DNA of 64,000 nt, from contig CM066920.1 in the NCBI GenBank assembly GCA_033964015.1, forward strand, positions 11,127,912 through 11,191,911, in the 5' to 3' direction. This document shows, in pieces, positions 44,723 through 57,900 of this stretch (positions are counted from its first letter, which is position 1; each line of letters opens with the position of its first letter). The translations under genes and the position numbers were made by a program. A model generated the notes under the pieces. That model searched no databases, was not told where the DNA came from, and was given only the letters and a program-made list of their open reading frames with translations. Source of the stretch: Scolanthus callimorphus. Lineage: Eukaryota > Cnidaria > Anthozoa > Actiniaria > Edwardsiidae.

Positions 44723-46141
44723 GTGAGTTGAAGCAAAACGATATTTTTTTTACATGACTGAACCTGGAAGTGGATCTCGAAGTGTTTGGACAACTTCCAC
44801 AATTTCTCGCATTGTGTTTGTGTGTGATTGCCTCTTCGCAGTTTTTCGACTGTAAACAAACCCAGCTTAACTATTGATATGAAGCACTAGTGGGATGAAA
44901 AACGCGCTCAGAACTTCATTTAATCGGCTTTGCCGGTTTAGTTTGGGTTTAGCTATTATGACAAGGTTCTTTAAGGAACAGCTCCAAACACTCCAAGCTG
45001 TCAACAATGTTGCTTGTGAATGAACCGAAAGTGGCTTGCGGAAGATATGTTTCAGTTTTCGATGGGGTAACATGTTTTAAATCTTGACCTCGAAAGTGCC
45101 AAAAGTGAAAAGCGAAAAAGATACATACTACTTTGGTCAGAAAAGATTTTGAAGTAAGGGGCTCATTAGAATACAGCAAAGTGAGGGGCTTGCTGGGTTT
45201 ACAGACCCCCCCCCCCCCCCCCTCCCCCCCAGTTGTTTATAAATATGGATTAAAAACTAGGTTGTAGTACCAGGGTCTGGATGGGGTTAACCGACTAGCG
45301 ACAAACGGCCTAAAAACTAACCGACTACCGACAAAACGGGGAAAAAGTTACTGACTACCGACAAAAATATTTACTGACTACCGACATTTTATGATTGCCC
45401 GTATTATAAACTCTTCATTTCTATCGTCAACATACATAAATCCTAATTTATATTCTTGCGAACTCGGCTATCTACTACGCGAGCGCGTCTATATAAAGCC
45501 CTGGCCAAACCTGTAAACGAAACGCAAGTTCACACAAGTCGATGCAAGTTGTGACTTGCACAGACTTTTGACTTTTGTTCACTTGCGCTGAGATGCAAGT
45601 TTTCATCAAGTTAGGGGCCGACCATTTGACTTGGGGGGGGGGGGGGGGATGAAAAAAACATATCCTGCAAGCTACGTTCCCCAGAAAAAAATTCAAGCAA
45701 AAGCAGAAGAGTAAAAGAAAAAAAATATGCGATTGTCCACCCTGTATGTGGTAACTTCACATGCTGGGCTCTAAATTTCGGCGCGCTTCGCGCGCAAAAG
45801 AGTTTAGTTAAACTTTCCCTACAACCTTCCTTGGGTTTTTATTACTGTGCCCCCAGTTTTTGGAGGTTTGCAACCGGGTCCGGGTTTATTGTTACGGCTC
45901 CCGTGTAGCTTATCATTGTGTGAGTAAGAGAAACGAGTACTCAAAAGGCTCAAAAGAGATATACTAAAATAATTTATATGCGATGGCTAAAAGAAACATA
46001 AAACACGGACAAAGGATATAACAGATATAACGTCTCCAAAACAAAATATACACAAAGGACTTTTTTCATTTCAAATGTTTCTCCTGTTAATTCTGCCAAT
46101 CTGTTTGCACACTTCCCTGCTGCCAGTAAATAAACTACAGT

Positions 46142-47360
46142 CAAAGCTCTCTGAGCGACCGCTCTCGTAAGCGACCAGCTCCCATAGGCATAACGACCAC
46201 GATCCATGGCTTAATCCCCGTTTGAATTGTCATATAAACTCTGTAATTCCAAGCTCTCGTAAGCGACCACCTTATCTGTGCGACCAGCTCCGTTAGCGAC
46301 CACGATTTGAAGTCACCAAATGAGATTTTCTATTGTTTTTAAGTTCTCATGTGCGACCACAATGGTTTTTGTCTTCCAAAAATCAGTTAACATGAGTTAA
46401 CTATCATTTTCCATGCATGGTAAAATTTCATTTATGCCGTTCAGCGCTTTTTAAGAGCTGTACTTTATGTATGTACGGGCAGAGATTCTTCATAGTCAAA
46501 TCTACTCAGGTGGATTAAGGCTTGGCTAGACACCAATTTGCTCAATAAATTGATTTTTAAGACATTTCATCTTACAAACTGATGGAATATCAAATGTTTG
46601 GTATGTATTAATAGAAAACCTTGAACCGAAAAAATTGATACCTGTTCCGGTACAAAGAGTAGTCACGTGACAAGCTAGCACTGGAATTTGAGCCAAATTT
46701 TCAGTCAATTAAAAATGGGGAGTACAAGGAAAATAAATATAACTACAAATTACCATTCATTTTGCTCCTTTCCCATAGTACTTTAAGGAATAGTTTTTGA
46801 AGTTTGGAAAAACCTTTCAAAAAGTGAGATATCCTGCAAAACAGGTCACGTGACCTAATTTGCATATGAGATTTTCTTAAATATCTCCTTCCACAAAGTA
46901 GCGATAGTCAACCTACAAAGTCTATTTCATATAGCTACCCTAACCCTCTAATAAATAACCTGCATTTCACTTAGCTACGTTAATGCTAAGTACTCCCCAT
47001 TTTCGAAAATTCATTTTAGCTGCCTTAAGGTCACGTTGAAATGAAATTGTATCCCCACCAAAATGTCACAGGTCTTGATATGTACCTCCCATAAAAAACA
47101 GATGGACATTATATGTCAAATTGCAAAAGTGTTATTGCAAAATATAATTTTATGCTATTTTGTTCGAAAACCAAGCCTTAATTCACCTGAGTACAGCGTC
47201 CTGGTCAGATAAGGTTTCATAGATTTGGTCATAGCAAGTTCTGGTAAGCAACCAACACCCACGTTTCTAGTATGTGACTGCCAGTGGTCACTTACGAGAA
47301 CCCTTCTCGTAAGCAACCAGCTCCGTTAACGACCCGAGGTGGTCGCTTACGGGAGCTTTG
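46142..47360. mobile_element. Nested element with CAAAGCTC...GCGACC ends
   Basis: CAAAGCTCTCTGAGCGACC at the left and GGTCGCTTACGGGAGCTTTG at the right are inverted. Subterminal copies of CTCTCGTAAGCGACCAGCTC recur at 46160, 46255 and near 47308. A stray fragment occurs at 44214-44265. Confidence 0.65.
46504..47192. mobile_element. Innermost nested element, TIR ACTCAGGTG(G/A)ATTAAGGCTT
   Basis: ACTCAGGTGGATTAAGGCTT continuing GG (46504-46525) and its near-perfect inverse (47171-47192) enclose about 645 bp of AT-rich non-coding DNA. Confidence 0.75.
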
Positions 47361-47955
47361 CAAATGTTGTAGCAAATGTTGCTGAATAAATTAAAATTGT
47401 TTGCCAATCAGGGGGCTCGAATTCCTATATTTACTGGAAAAATTATACTACTTCAAGAACCAATCAGAGCGCGCGAAAATGACTATTTACTGATTTGCAG
47501 CGCTTTATACTACTCAGAAAAATGCAAAATATCTTAAGAGACTCCAATCGTAGAACCTGAGAGTAACTAACAAGGTTTTTAATTTTCAATTTTAATATAC
47601 TTTTTAATTATTAACTTAAATTTACCGACTACCGAAAATTTTAACTGACTACCGACAAATTACCGAAATTTTAACTGACTACCGACAAATTACTGAAATT
47701 TTAACTGACTACCGACATGCGGACCCCCCCATCCAGACCCTGTAGTACGCCTACTGACAAACCAGTCCTGAGATAAATTACTCTGACTTATGTAATAGAA
47801 AGTAAGTGGAGCTTGTAAAATAGTCTTGTCGTACAGAACTTGATAACATGTTTTCTTTTCTTTTGCAGAGTTCTTTAAAATGAAGGAACTGTTACCTGTT
47901 TACTAATGAATTGAAAGGCTTTCCAAGTTTTCCAACTACTGGTAGTCTAGTTTGA

Positions 47956-48951
47956 GTGTGTCCTGTCAATAGACAAACAATGCTACCTACAGACAAAAAA
48001 CAACAGAGCAGCAGCTATAAACTTCGATCTGCTCGCCGACCCAAGTCCTACAGTGACCCTGATCTCAAACCAAAGGACACAAGATACCTAGAGAAAGGAC
48101 ACAGGATGAATGTGCCAACACCACGCTATGCTTACGTCACCTTAGTCATGTGTGGAGATGAGTACAGCAAGGCAGCTCTGACCCTAGCCTGGTCTCTAAG
48201 GCAACACAGCACTAAGCATGAGCTTGTTGTCATGACAACACCAGATGTGAGTGTCAAAGTGCTTAAGCTGTTATGTAAGGTTTTCGATCGTGTGCTTAAG
48301 ATCAACTACATTGAAACAAAAGCACAGAGTACATTACGTGGCAAGCGCTATCGTGAAGAGGACCGCTGGATAAATCACAGCTTGACTAAGGCACGGATGT
48401 TAAAGCTAATGGAGTATGATAAAGTCATGTGGCTGGATGCAGATATGCTTGTATTGGAAAATATAGACTCACTGTTTGAACTATCTACACCTGCTGGAAT
48501 CTGCTCTAGTATCAGGGACCATAAGTACTGGCACAGCCTTAAAATCCCTGAGCTTGAAATAGAAAATGCAGTTGTTAACAACTATGGAGTGTATGGATGC
48601 ATCATGCTTCTTAAGCCAAACTTAGACCATTACCTTATGGCAAGCACACAGCCATTTATTGGGGATAAAAAGACTTTTGTTGGACCAGATGATTTTTTCT
48701 TTACCCAACTATACAAATGTCATTGGTATCATATTCATGTTAGATACGGATGTACACAGTGGCATGTCGAGAGGCTTGGGATAAAACCAGCTGTTATACA
48801 TTTCGTTGGTGCCAAACCTTGGGAGGGTGAAGACGTGCATGATTGGGATGGTTCATGGCTATGGAGGGCCACTTTCAGTAATCTTATGGGGGAGTGCCGA
48901 GTGATGGCAAAGCACTTCAGGGATGATAAGGGGCTGAACATAGCAGAGTAA
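47956..48951 (+). CDS. GT8 (glycogenin-like) glycosyltransferase
   Basis: An intact 331-codon ORF. After a basic, Ser-rich N-terminus of about 55 residues without signal peptide or membrane segment, residues 58-290 form a GT-A fold of family GT8. It has YAYVTLVMCGDEY at the nucleotide-sugar-binding start and MWLDADMLVLENID with the metal-binding DAD at 161-163. It continues with NNYGVYGCIMLLKP, GPDDFFFTQLY and HFVGAKPWEG at 282-291. GT8 enzymes use UDP-sugars with retention; glycogenin and similar proteins are the closest by motif. The usual glycogenin self-glucosylation Tyr and glycogen-synthase-binding tail are not evident, so the acceptor is unknown. The coding region lies in one exon, with an intron in the 5' leader. 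A cytosolic location is inferred from the missing signal. Confidence 0.85.
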   Translation: MCPVNRQTMLPTDKKQQSSSYKLRSARRPKSYSDPDLKPKDTRYLEKGHRMNVPTPRYAYVTLVMCGDEYSKAALTLAWSLRQHSTKHELVVMTTPDVSVKVLKLLCKVFDRVLKINYIETKAQSTLRGKRYREEDRWINHSLTKARMLKLMEYDKVMWLDADMLVLENIDSLFELSTPAGICSSIRDHKYWHSLKIPELEIENAVVNNYGVYGCIMLLKPNLDHYLMASTQPFIGDKKTFVGPDDFFFTQLYKCHWYHIHVRYGCTQWHVERLGIKPAVIHFVGAKPWEGEDVHDWDGSWLWRATFSNLMGECRVMAKHFRDDKGLNIAE

Positions 48952-49137
48952 TTTTCATAGACTGAAAAGTGATTATATATTAACAATTATACAGTAGTTA
49001 GCAAAGGCAGTTTGCAACCATTTAATGAGCCTGTACAAAGGCATGAAAATTCAAGGATGAGCAAGTAGTTTGCTGGCCCTCCAAGAGCCTAAAAAAAGAA
49101 AAATACCCCATTGAAAGGTTTCTCTGTTATGGAAGTC

Positions 49138-49149
49138 ATAATAATAAAA
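49138..49149 (+). terminator. Polyadenylation signal of the GT8 gene
   Basis: ATAATAATAAAATG contains AATAAA about 190 bp after the GT8 stop codon. Confidence 0.5.
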
Positions 49150-49587
49150 TGCTTTTTGGTTCTCAAAATATTAATTTCTATATGCATCTCTAATTTGAGT
49201 TTCCACATGCCTCTTAGGGAATCCACAGGGCTCCAGTTGTACTTTTCATACAGTAATCATTACCTCTTTTAGCAAGAGAGCCCTACAAATTTTTTACAGG
49301 CATTCTTAGTATTCACTCCCCCCACCTCCAATTTTGCGAAACACATTTACTTACCAACAATCACAAATATGCTCCACGGTCCTTGATCGTCCTCCTCAGA
49401 CTCGGAATTTGCTTTATGAAAGCACAACTCCCCGGTGAAAGCATAGTTAGTAGAGGGAGACTAACTATGGTGAAAGGGAGAAAATAACCCAACTCCCAGG
49501 CAAGCATGGCAAATTCTAATGCCTTTCTGCAAATACAGACTCATATACTGGAGAGTGGAGAGGTCAGAACCTTGGGTCTAGTTGTAA

Positions 49588-49855
49588 ATGGGCAATTCCA
49601 GAAAATAAAGATACCCCCCCCCCCCACGGGCGGCATTTGGAAATTCCGATGGGATGGGGGGGGGGGGGGGGGGGGGGTTAAGAGATCGGAATTCTCGGGG
49701 GTTTTCAAAGCTGGATTTCTTTAACCTGCCCGGAATTCTATATGCATGGGGGGGGGGGGGGGGGTAAACCATTTTGGAAATTCTGGATGCATGGGGAGGT
49801 CAAAAACTAGTGCCGCCCGTGGGGAGGGTACCTTTATTTTCTGGAATTTCCCAAT
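49588..49855. mobile_element. Foldback element with several poly(G)/poly(C) runs
   Basis: GGGCAATTCCAGAAAATAAA at the left is inverted with TTTATTTTCTGGAATTTCCC at the right, and the pairing continues into ACGGGCGGCA / TGCCGCCCGT. The interior contains a poly(C) run (~49613) and poly(G) runs (~49657, ~49748). A degenerate continuation reaches about 49990. Confidence 0.7.
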
Positions 49856-49990
49856 GATGAGTAATGTATGATTTGAAAAAAAGGGGTGGGACCTTTTTCC
49901 ACTGGAAATTCCAGAGTGGGGGGGGGGAGGGTTCCATATCTCAAAACCCCTTCGATGGGAGGGGTATTGACAAATTCTGGAATTTGCATT

Positions 49991-52900
49991 GAAAAAGACA
50001 GTTATTGTTAAGGAAATTAAAATTGAACACCTGACAACCACCATGCATCTGGCATGATGGTCATGCGTTTTTTATATTTGTCTGGATTACTTCTAAATAA
50101 CAATGTCTGCCTATTTTTGTGGGCCAAAACAATGAAAAAATGTCACATGTCCCATTTTTTTTATGGCGGAGTGTCATGCCTAAGCTATTCTTCCAAGGAA
50201 AATGCTGTTTATAGCAACTTTGGAAGTCTCTTCTCTCGGTTCTCTAAAACTTACATACCTCAAAATTGTTTATGTTATCGTCTACGCCAGTAAAGGCAAA
50301 ACACACCACGACAGAGCTAGCGCCGCCATTATAATACCCTTGCAGTTTCCTGCAGGCTAGGCTACTAGGGCCCATTCATATAACCCGCGGCCCACAGCTG
50401 TTATGCGCATTGAATTTCGATTATTATAGACTGAGCACGCGCAGAAAAGCAGGCTCATTAGTCAGCGGCATTCCAACTAAAAGTCAACAAGTCGCGCGCC
50501 AAGACGCGAACACTCGAACATGGTCGAAAGGTAGATTTTTACAGGTGAGTTAAAAATATTGAACGAGGTCTAAAATTACCCACTCAAAAATTTTATTTTA
50601 ATATAAATACAGACCTTGCTATCTGATGAAAATTTAGAGCCAAACGCTCAGGTTTAACCCAATATAAATACGCTTATTCATACCTGGTAATTGGGTGCGA
50701 AATTGGCACTCATCAAACACTTTCAAACACAATAAATATAGTTAAAGTTTGAATGTTTCTGAAGTTTTTCGAAAAAAATACGCAGAAACAACATACAGTT
50801 CAGGTCTTTTGAGATAAAGAAATTAAGACAATTTTTTGTACAATGACAGGATTTTCTATATTTTGAGACTCTTTGTTTGGCACTATAGTGGATTCTGACA
50901 CGCTCAAATGGAGTTAAACGATCACGTTAGTGCACTCCAATGGCTATGCCCTGTCTGTTAGGGGATCGTAGCGATTCCTGCTTGCAGTACGCTGAGCAAG
51001 GTTTGGGATATGGACGTGGCTATTGATGAGAATACAGTCCATTCCCCCGTCTTTGTCACGCTTGTCGTCTGATAATTTAATACCGCTATAGCAAAGTGTA
51101 GGAGACCGATGGTCACTTCTCGCGTAAGCAGATTGCCGCCTTCTGGTCCAAACATCCGATCGATAGCCCCTGCTACGTTTGGCAGCGGATTTAAAAGGCC
51201 AAGAAAGGTGGTCGTCCAAAAACGAAGGGTTTCCGAGGTTGTAATCAGTCGAAAGTCAATCGCGCAAATAACGGTGCATACAGTGAAGTTAACGATCCAG
51301 TGGTACGCGCGGACATTGGCACCCCTTCCACTAAGTGCAGACGATCTAGAGATCACCCGATTTGCCAGTGTACCAGCACATACTCTTGTTTGCAGGATCT
51401 GTCTCCCAGGGGAAGTGGGACTCTCATATTTTTCGGACGGGGGTGCTCGTCGAGAAAAAATAATTTGCCGGCCTTAAAGACATCGAAATGGGTGTGGCCA
51501 ACCTACAGAATAACACCTAAACGATACCATAAAATGTCAATTCATCTTTTCCCAATATCTGATACAACGCCACAAAACTGACAGTGGTTTTAGAGATTTG
51601 AAGAGCTCTTTTCTCTATTTGAAGTTGCTTGATTGGGCACCATTAAAGATAGCAGATCCCAAAATTTCATGGCTTTTATATTTGTACCCCTAAAAGATGC
51701 AGCAGGCAGACCCCTAAAAGATATGACGAGCACCCCTGCCCAACCAATATGGCATTCCCCCAATCTCTCACTGTCATTAATGTACCAGTGGAGTTATCTT
51801 GCCAGCATGCCTATTGCTTGATAGAGGTAAAACCTGAATGCCCCACCTGTAAGGAAGTCACCTGGGGTGCTCGACGTATCCCTTAGGGTGTAAAATGCAA
51901 TCATGCCCTATCACTTAGGGGTATCAAGATTTCAAAACATCAAATGCTATCTCTTAGGAGCAAATAGAAGAATATTCTTTTGAAATTGTAGCAAAATTGT
52001 TTTCGAGCCCTATAAAAAGCCACAACAGCTAAAAATTCATTTGCAGTTTTTGCTATCTTTTAGAGTTAAAAATGTTTTTGCCAATTTTCACCACAAGCAC
52101 CCCCATTTACTTCTATGGGAGTCACCCCTGGGGGTAGTCATCATGGCTGCTCATGTGCATCCCCTACACTGTGGCCTCTATGAAGTGCTGACTGAACTTA
52201 AATGTTTCATGTACAAAGTGTAATGAATACGTAATCCTCCCTGGTCTCCATTTGCATGATGACCATTGTACAGGCCCTCTCCCAGTTAGTCCAGTTTCTG
52301 GAGCAAGCTGCACCCCAGCACATTATCCAGCACATACATTTGTACCAGAGGGTGTGATCCATGCCAACTCAGCGATATAGTATGAAAAGACTTCACTAGG
52401 CAGGTTGAATATGACTTGCTGTTGTCATTTTACAGTAGACAAAAAACATGCTGTTGGAAATACTTCCATCATATGCCTACAGACTGGTGGCTCCTGGGTA
52501 AGAAAACAACTATTTTAATGATATCATATTTTGTGAATGAAAATGTCAATCATCAAACATATTTCACTAACCAGTCTTTTCACTTTGTGCGTGAATGGGG
52601 GGGGGGGGGATGGAATTCCCTCATATAATATGGTATACAGGTATTTTCTGCCCTATAGGGTATCGCTTTTCGCTTGTTTGGTCTCTGATAGGGTATGTAT
52701 TTCAGTGTGGCTACCCTACAAACAAATTTCGACCAATGTTGTGCTGCATCTAGCATTAAAGACAGTTATTTAAAAGCCTTTACATTATTATAACAAAATG
52801 CTGCTTTGATCACCACCCTGTTGACTAACTTTAGGTCTGTGGTAGGGTAAATACAATATACAATTTTAACTCATTTAATGTAGGTCTTATGGTAGGGTAC

Positions 52901-54948
52901 TAATAAACAAAGGATTTTTGGTCTCATAGGGTCAGGTTTTCAAGACCATGGTGGCACATCCCTACCCAAAAATCTGTGGAGTACCCCATGAAAATGCTAT
53001 AACATTTGACTTTCGTATTTCCAAAGCTTCATAACTTTTAAACTGAACAACAACAAAAAAATGCAGCCACAATTTCAGACACCAATCAGATTAGAGAAGA
53101 ACAAAGGAGGGAAATTGGGGATTTTATGCTAGGTTCCCCCAGGGAAGGGTGGTTCCCCGCATACAAAGTCTTTAAAAAATTGCATATCCTGTTTGTGAGT
53201 TATTCTTTTTTCTCATTTTCATAATTGAAATTGTAAATCATTTAAGCTTCAAGAACGAATAAGATTGTTGTTGTTGTTGATAATGTCTCCTTACAAATCT
53301 GCAGAAAAGTTCTTCTATCATAGTAATTTGACTGATTTTTGTGTCTAAGAAAATGAAAATCTATATTTTCAATAGAAAATAATTGCATTCCACCATGCAT
53401 TGCTGTTGGCTTGTCTAGTTCTTATACAGACCATTGCTTAAGGTGAATATTTTTTGTTTAAACTGAGGATGTATATGATTGCTCTTCCAAGGACGTGCCA
53501 GGAAGGTTCCCACAGAGTTTTCTATTTGTTTGAGGCCCGGATTGCCGAATTTCTCCAGAGACAGCCTCCCATATGAAAATATCCCCCCCAAAGCTGTACT
53601 TCCTGGAAGATCATGTCCCTCAGTTAAAGAAATTGGGTCTAGCCCTTGGGTTCTTAGGAGAGCAGAGTCCATGCACAGGCAATTCAATGGTATCGTATCG
53701 GTCAATCGTATCGGTAAATGGTGACGTACAGTTGCACAATGAATGGAAAAGTTGCACCAAAGCTAATATCTTTTAAGTCTGCCCACTTCCAAAGTTAAAA
53801 GGAGGAAGATCTCAACATCCGAGTCAAGACAACCACGTCTTTTAGGAGCTAAACACATAACAACCAGCTCAAGCACAGGCCAGAGTGATATCTTCACACT
53901 GTGAAATGAAATAACATGTTATTTCACAGTGTGAAGATAACAAGTGTTTATGCAGGATAAACCATTGCATTTCACTGATGTTTTCAGCAAATACAGTAAT
54001 GTACGGAAACATCTCCCGAAAAGGGGGGGCCGCGACCCCCTTGATCTGCCCTTGGGCAAAACTAGTGAGTATTTTGTGAAATTTGGGTTTTCTTCATATT
54101 CAAAATCAAGTTGCAAAAAGAAAAACACCTCTCAGCCACCTCTGGGAGCTTATGTGGGTCTGTTGTTGATTATTCTGCAGACTGACAACTTACATTTGAC
54201 AGCACAAGACCTTCCACCTTCATTAACGTTCTCCCAACAACGTTTGAAATTCGAAAGGGAAGGGAAACATTTTGTTCACGAAAGATACACCGAAATTAAT
54301 ATGTGAAAAGGATATGAAAAGTACAGTGAATTAAGACTGACCTGAAGATGAATCCAGTCATTGTACATCCCGAATTCTGGTCTTAATTTCTCGTCAATAG
54401 GCTGAAGATAACAGGACATTGCGCTAGTTTCTCTGGAAAACTTCTGGTTCTTCTGTCTTGTCGGTTAAACACGATGCAAAATTCCACGTTCCGATTTAGT
54501 TAAAAATGAAGCAGTTTCAATAGAAAGCGAAAATACTGCTTAGAAATGCCAGAAACATCCAATTCTGCAGCTCCCTCCATGCTAATCCCTCCATTATACC
54601 TTGAAACAACGTGCTTTTGGCGATCGGAGTCTCATGGGAGTCACAATCACAGGTTTTGTTGAACACGGTCAGATGTTTTGAAACGTCATAGCGTACGTCA
54701 CGACCGGTGTGGGCTACCTGTGGTTAAAATATTCGAAGCACCAACTGCGCATGTTCAGTCTATAATAATTGCTCGTAACGGCTGTGGGCCCTCTATTCCA
54801 TTGTTTCATCGCGCGCTCTGATTGGTCAACGAATTCAAGGCGGTCCGAAATGCTCGATTTGAATGCACGAGCACGCATTTTGTGGCGCGCTGAAAAGAAC
54901 AAGTAATCAAATGAAATCTTGCTCGGCGTGATTTGTTAATCTTTATTC
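49991..54948. other. Repeat-rich region without a confident gene
   Basis: The longest ORF (50958-51356, minus, 132 codons) is not recognisable, and overlapping ORFs on both strands are similar in length. A GACGAGCACCCC inverted pair bounds about 51436-51740. A G-run lies near 52600. A block at 50384-50445 recurs inverted at 54740-54800. A degenerate repeat with CTCCCGAAAAGGGGGGG and GATCTGCCC lies at 54010-54055. Confidence 0.45.
53889..53939. repeat. Near-perfect 51-bp palindrome
   Basis: Arms TATCTTCACACTGTGAAAT and ATTTCACAGTGTGAAGATA are perfectly inverted around GAAATAACATGTT. It would form a strong hairpin in DNA or RNA and is probably a very short MITE. Confidence 0.8.
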
Positions 54949-57900
54949 ATGGAGGTATCCACTAGGGAATTAGCAGCAATCGGGTAAGATTAGCATTCAC
55001 TTTGTACTGTCTGAATTTAAGCAGTTTAGACAATTACATAGCATTGACGTGTTTCGTTGACACAGTAAACTCGCCTGTCTTTGCTGTCGTTCGATCTGTT
55101 TACTCAAAATTTGCGTTGTAAATTGTGGCACTAGGTCAAGTCCTTACTGCAAACAAGAAGAGGCATCTACCAAGCAACTGTGTGTTCAGGTAAGAGCAGT
55201 ACTATTTTACGTCTTGATGGGCAAATTCTTTATCTTATACCTTGTAAATATAATTGAGCTTCGAGTATGTGTAGCTTTGCGGGGATTTGAGTGGACAATT
55301 GAATACAACAGGTTGTATAACTCTTCAAAGGCATAAGCTAACCGCAAAACCTAAACTTCCAACGCTTTAATGAATTCCAGCACGTATTTTAAGAGTTACA
55401 ATTGTGCTGTAAATGCTCGTATTTCGTTTGTCTTGTTGTGGAGGATCGAGGAATTTGATAACCGTTGTACATTCCTTTGCTCCACTCAAGTTAATCGACA
55501 ACTGCAGCAATAAGCTGTGCTCTCTGCAAAAAAAGTTTAAAATGTGACTTAGAACTGGAATTTTAATAGGTTTGAAGGGATTGTTGCCACTGTAAAGTTA
55601 GCATGAAATCCTTGGTTTGTGGATCTTAGGAAAAACATTATGTAGCAGATCAAGCCACAGTGACATCCATAAACAACTTAACTTGAAATCGTTAGAAAAT
55701 TTAAGTTTATCAGTAAACTTATCCAATATCGAGGTTGGTGATAAAAAGGTGATTTAGGTTGACGTGAAGTTCAAAATCATTCAGATGCCTATTACTGTCA
55801 AGGAACAGTGGTGGGATTGGATCATTATTTTGGGCAGATCAAGCTGCATGTTGGCATTCATAAACAACTTAAAAATGTTAGAAAGTTTAAGTTTGCTCAA
55901 GGTTCCCTGGTTTGCCTGTCAACTTATTGTGACACGTTTTGTGTTTTGTCAGTAAAAAAGTTGATTCAGTGTGATGCAATATTTTAACAGATTATGTGAG
56001 CTAAAAGATATGGGATATGCCAGGTTTCATATCATGAGTGCTTGGGGCGAATCCCTTAATATTTACATCACAAGAAGAGCATGTTGACTTCAACAAAATG
56101 CCAATGTTTGGTGTTAATCAGTTCAGTAGTGATCAGGACATTAGGGACCTTAAGCTGAGAGGACGGCAACAAGGACGAAAACGACAGAGAACAATACACT
56201 TGATTACAAAACACAATGACCGGACGTGGAAATTTACAAACTCAAATGCATTGCAGCAGTTTTGTTCTGATCTAGGACGTGAAACTGCTAAGTTTTACGG
56301 TCCGGCGAGAACGTAAACGTGGGTGGCGATTTTGTTACATTTTTGTTTCATATGAAAGCATTTGAAAGTGAATTTACTGTTCTCGAACTTATGATACAAT
56401 GGAAAATTGCAAGCATTTGATAGACATGGGAAAAATGGGAACAAACCCGGAAACAAAATTTTAAGGCATGTTGTCGTCCTCGTTACCGTCGTCGCAGCTT
56501 AAGGTCCCTATTGCCATTTCAAAACTCTATGAGGATCAGGACTTGCTGTCTGCCAAATCATACAGCAAAACCCTGATTTTACGATACCCCAAGGGGACAG
56601 CGAAATTTGCATCATAAAATCGGGGTATTGTTGTAAAGCTCTCGATATAAGGATTTTAAAGACAGGTATTGTATAAAATAACAATTTAGCTTGCCCTTTC
56701 CTCTGCCCTACTATCAGAAAATCTAGGCAGGTGGAGTCTCTCAGCGGTGACCCCCACAATTGTTTAAGCTTGTAAACACATTCACTCACTATCCGTTAAA
56801 GGCCCATCATCAACCAACAGCCTTTGCGGTGTATTGGCCAATCAGAGCACCCAAAAAAGAAAACTGGTCACAAAGGCTCCTGGTGGATGATGGGCCTTTA
56901 ACATCAACTATTCTACTTGTGAGGATTTCACAGCCATCTTCCAAGCACCCTGAACCACTGTCACGTCAGCTGACAGGCCAGACACCTTTAGGTCATCAGT
57001 GACCAACTCAGACCAAGTTTTCCTTTGCCTGCCTTTCGTTTGCAACCCATAACCCATGACTAAATACCATTTGTTTGGACTTTATATTTGACAGGATTGT
57101 ACGAGTGAAACAGTTCTTGATGATAGCCTTCTAAAGAAAACCAGCTCTCCTTCAGTATGGAGAGGACGACTCAGAAGTAGACACCCCTCCATCAAGGCTA
57201 GGAAAGACAAAAAGGTACTGTATACCTGTCAAGTCTGGAATTCTAATACAATCTTGAAAATGTTTCAAAACTTTTTCATTTTGCCAAGGTTTCCTGAAAA
57301 CCTTTCTGAACTACATCCCCAAATGTTTGAAACTCTAAATGTGGATCCTTGCTGAAGGCGGTGATATTTACAGCCAAAACTATTAAAATAAATGTAAATA
57401 AATGTTTGCAGCCGATTCCCCAAACTTGCAGCTCATGAGCTGAAATGGATCCCAATTGCCCACTGGCAGCCATGATTTTGGCTCATGAATTCACAAAGTT
57501 GAGGCTTGAAGGAAGGAAGGAAGCTGGTTTGTAGATGGACCCCTGCAGGAGATCTGTTAACAACTACCTCCCATAAAAGTTCCAATGTAAATGTTTCAGG
57601 AATGCTTTAGAACCCAGCAATTAGAAATGATCTAGACAATTTCTCAATATTTTAGAATTCCTGTTTTTGAAGGCCATGGACTGGCTCTATAGAGCTCTTT
57701 ACCTTGGGCATAATGTTGTCCCATTTCAGATCATGTGGCATTCCCATGAGTATTCTTTCTTTGTTTTTCTGCACCAAAGGATATATGAATATGGAAGCAC
57801 CCAAACAAGGAAAGATTATTCAAATGAATGCCACGTGATCTGAAATGGGACAACGTTACTCCCAAGGTAAAGAGGTCTATTGACCTCATTGTTCACCACT

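Larger units (their letters stand above)
45271..47742. mobile_element. 2.5-kb inverted-repeat element, TIR CAGGGTCTGGATGGGG, TSD TAGTAC
   Basis: Left CAGGGTCTGGATGGGG (45271) and right CCCCATCCAGACCCTG (ending 47742) are inverted. TAGTAC flanks both sides (45265-45270, 47743-47748). Next to each end lie several copies of ACTGACTACCGACAAA in the same, direct orientation. No transposase ORF is present. Two other inverted-repeat elements are nested inside. It sits in the 5' intron of the GT8 gene. Confidence 0.8.

Noticed and set aside
50958..51356. 132-codon minus-strand ORF
   Set aside because: Similar-length ORFs overlap it on both strands, no domain or splice context is recognisable, and it lies in a repeat-rich region. 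It cannot be supported as a gene.
53415..53776. Overlapping ORFs on both strands suggestive of an exon
   Set aside because: No domain, no convincing acceptor/donor pair, and the frames conflict.
56038..56316. 92-codon plus-strand ORF
   Set aside because: More than half of it lies in the left part of the AGGGACCTTAAG MITE. No splice signals or domain.
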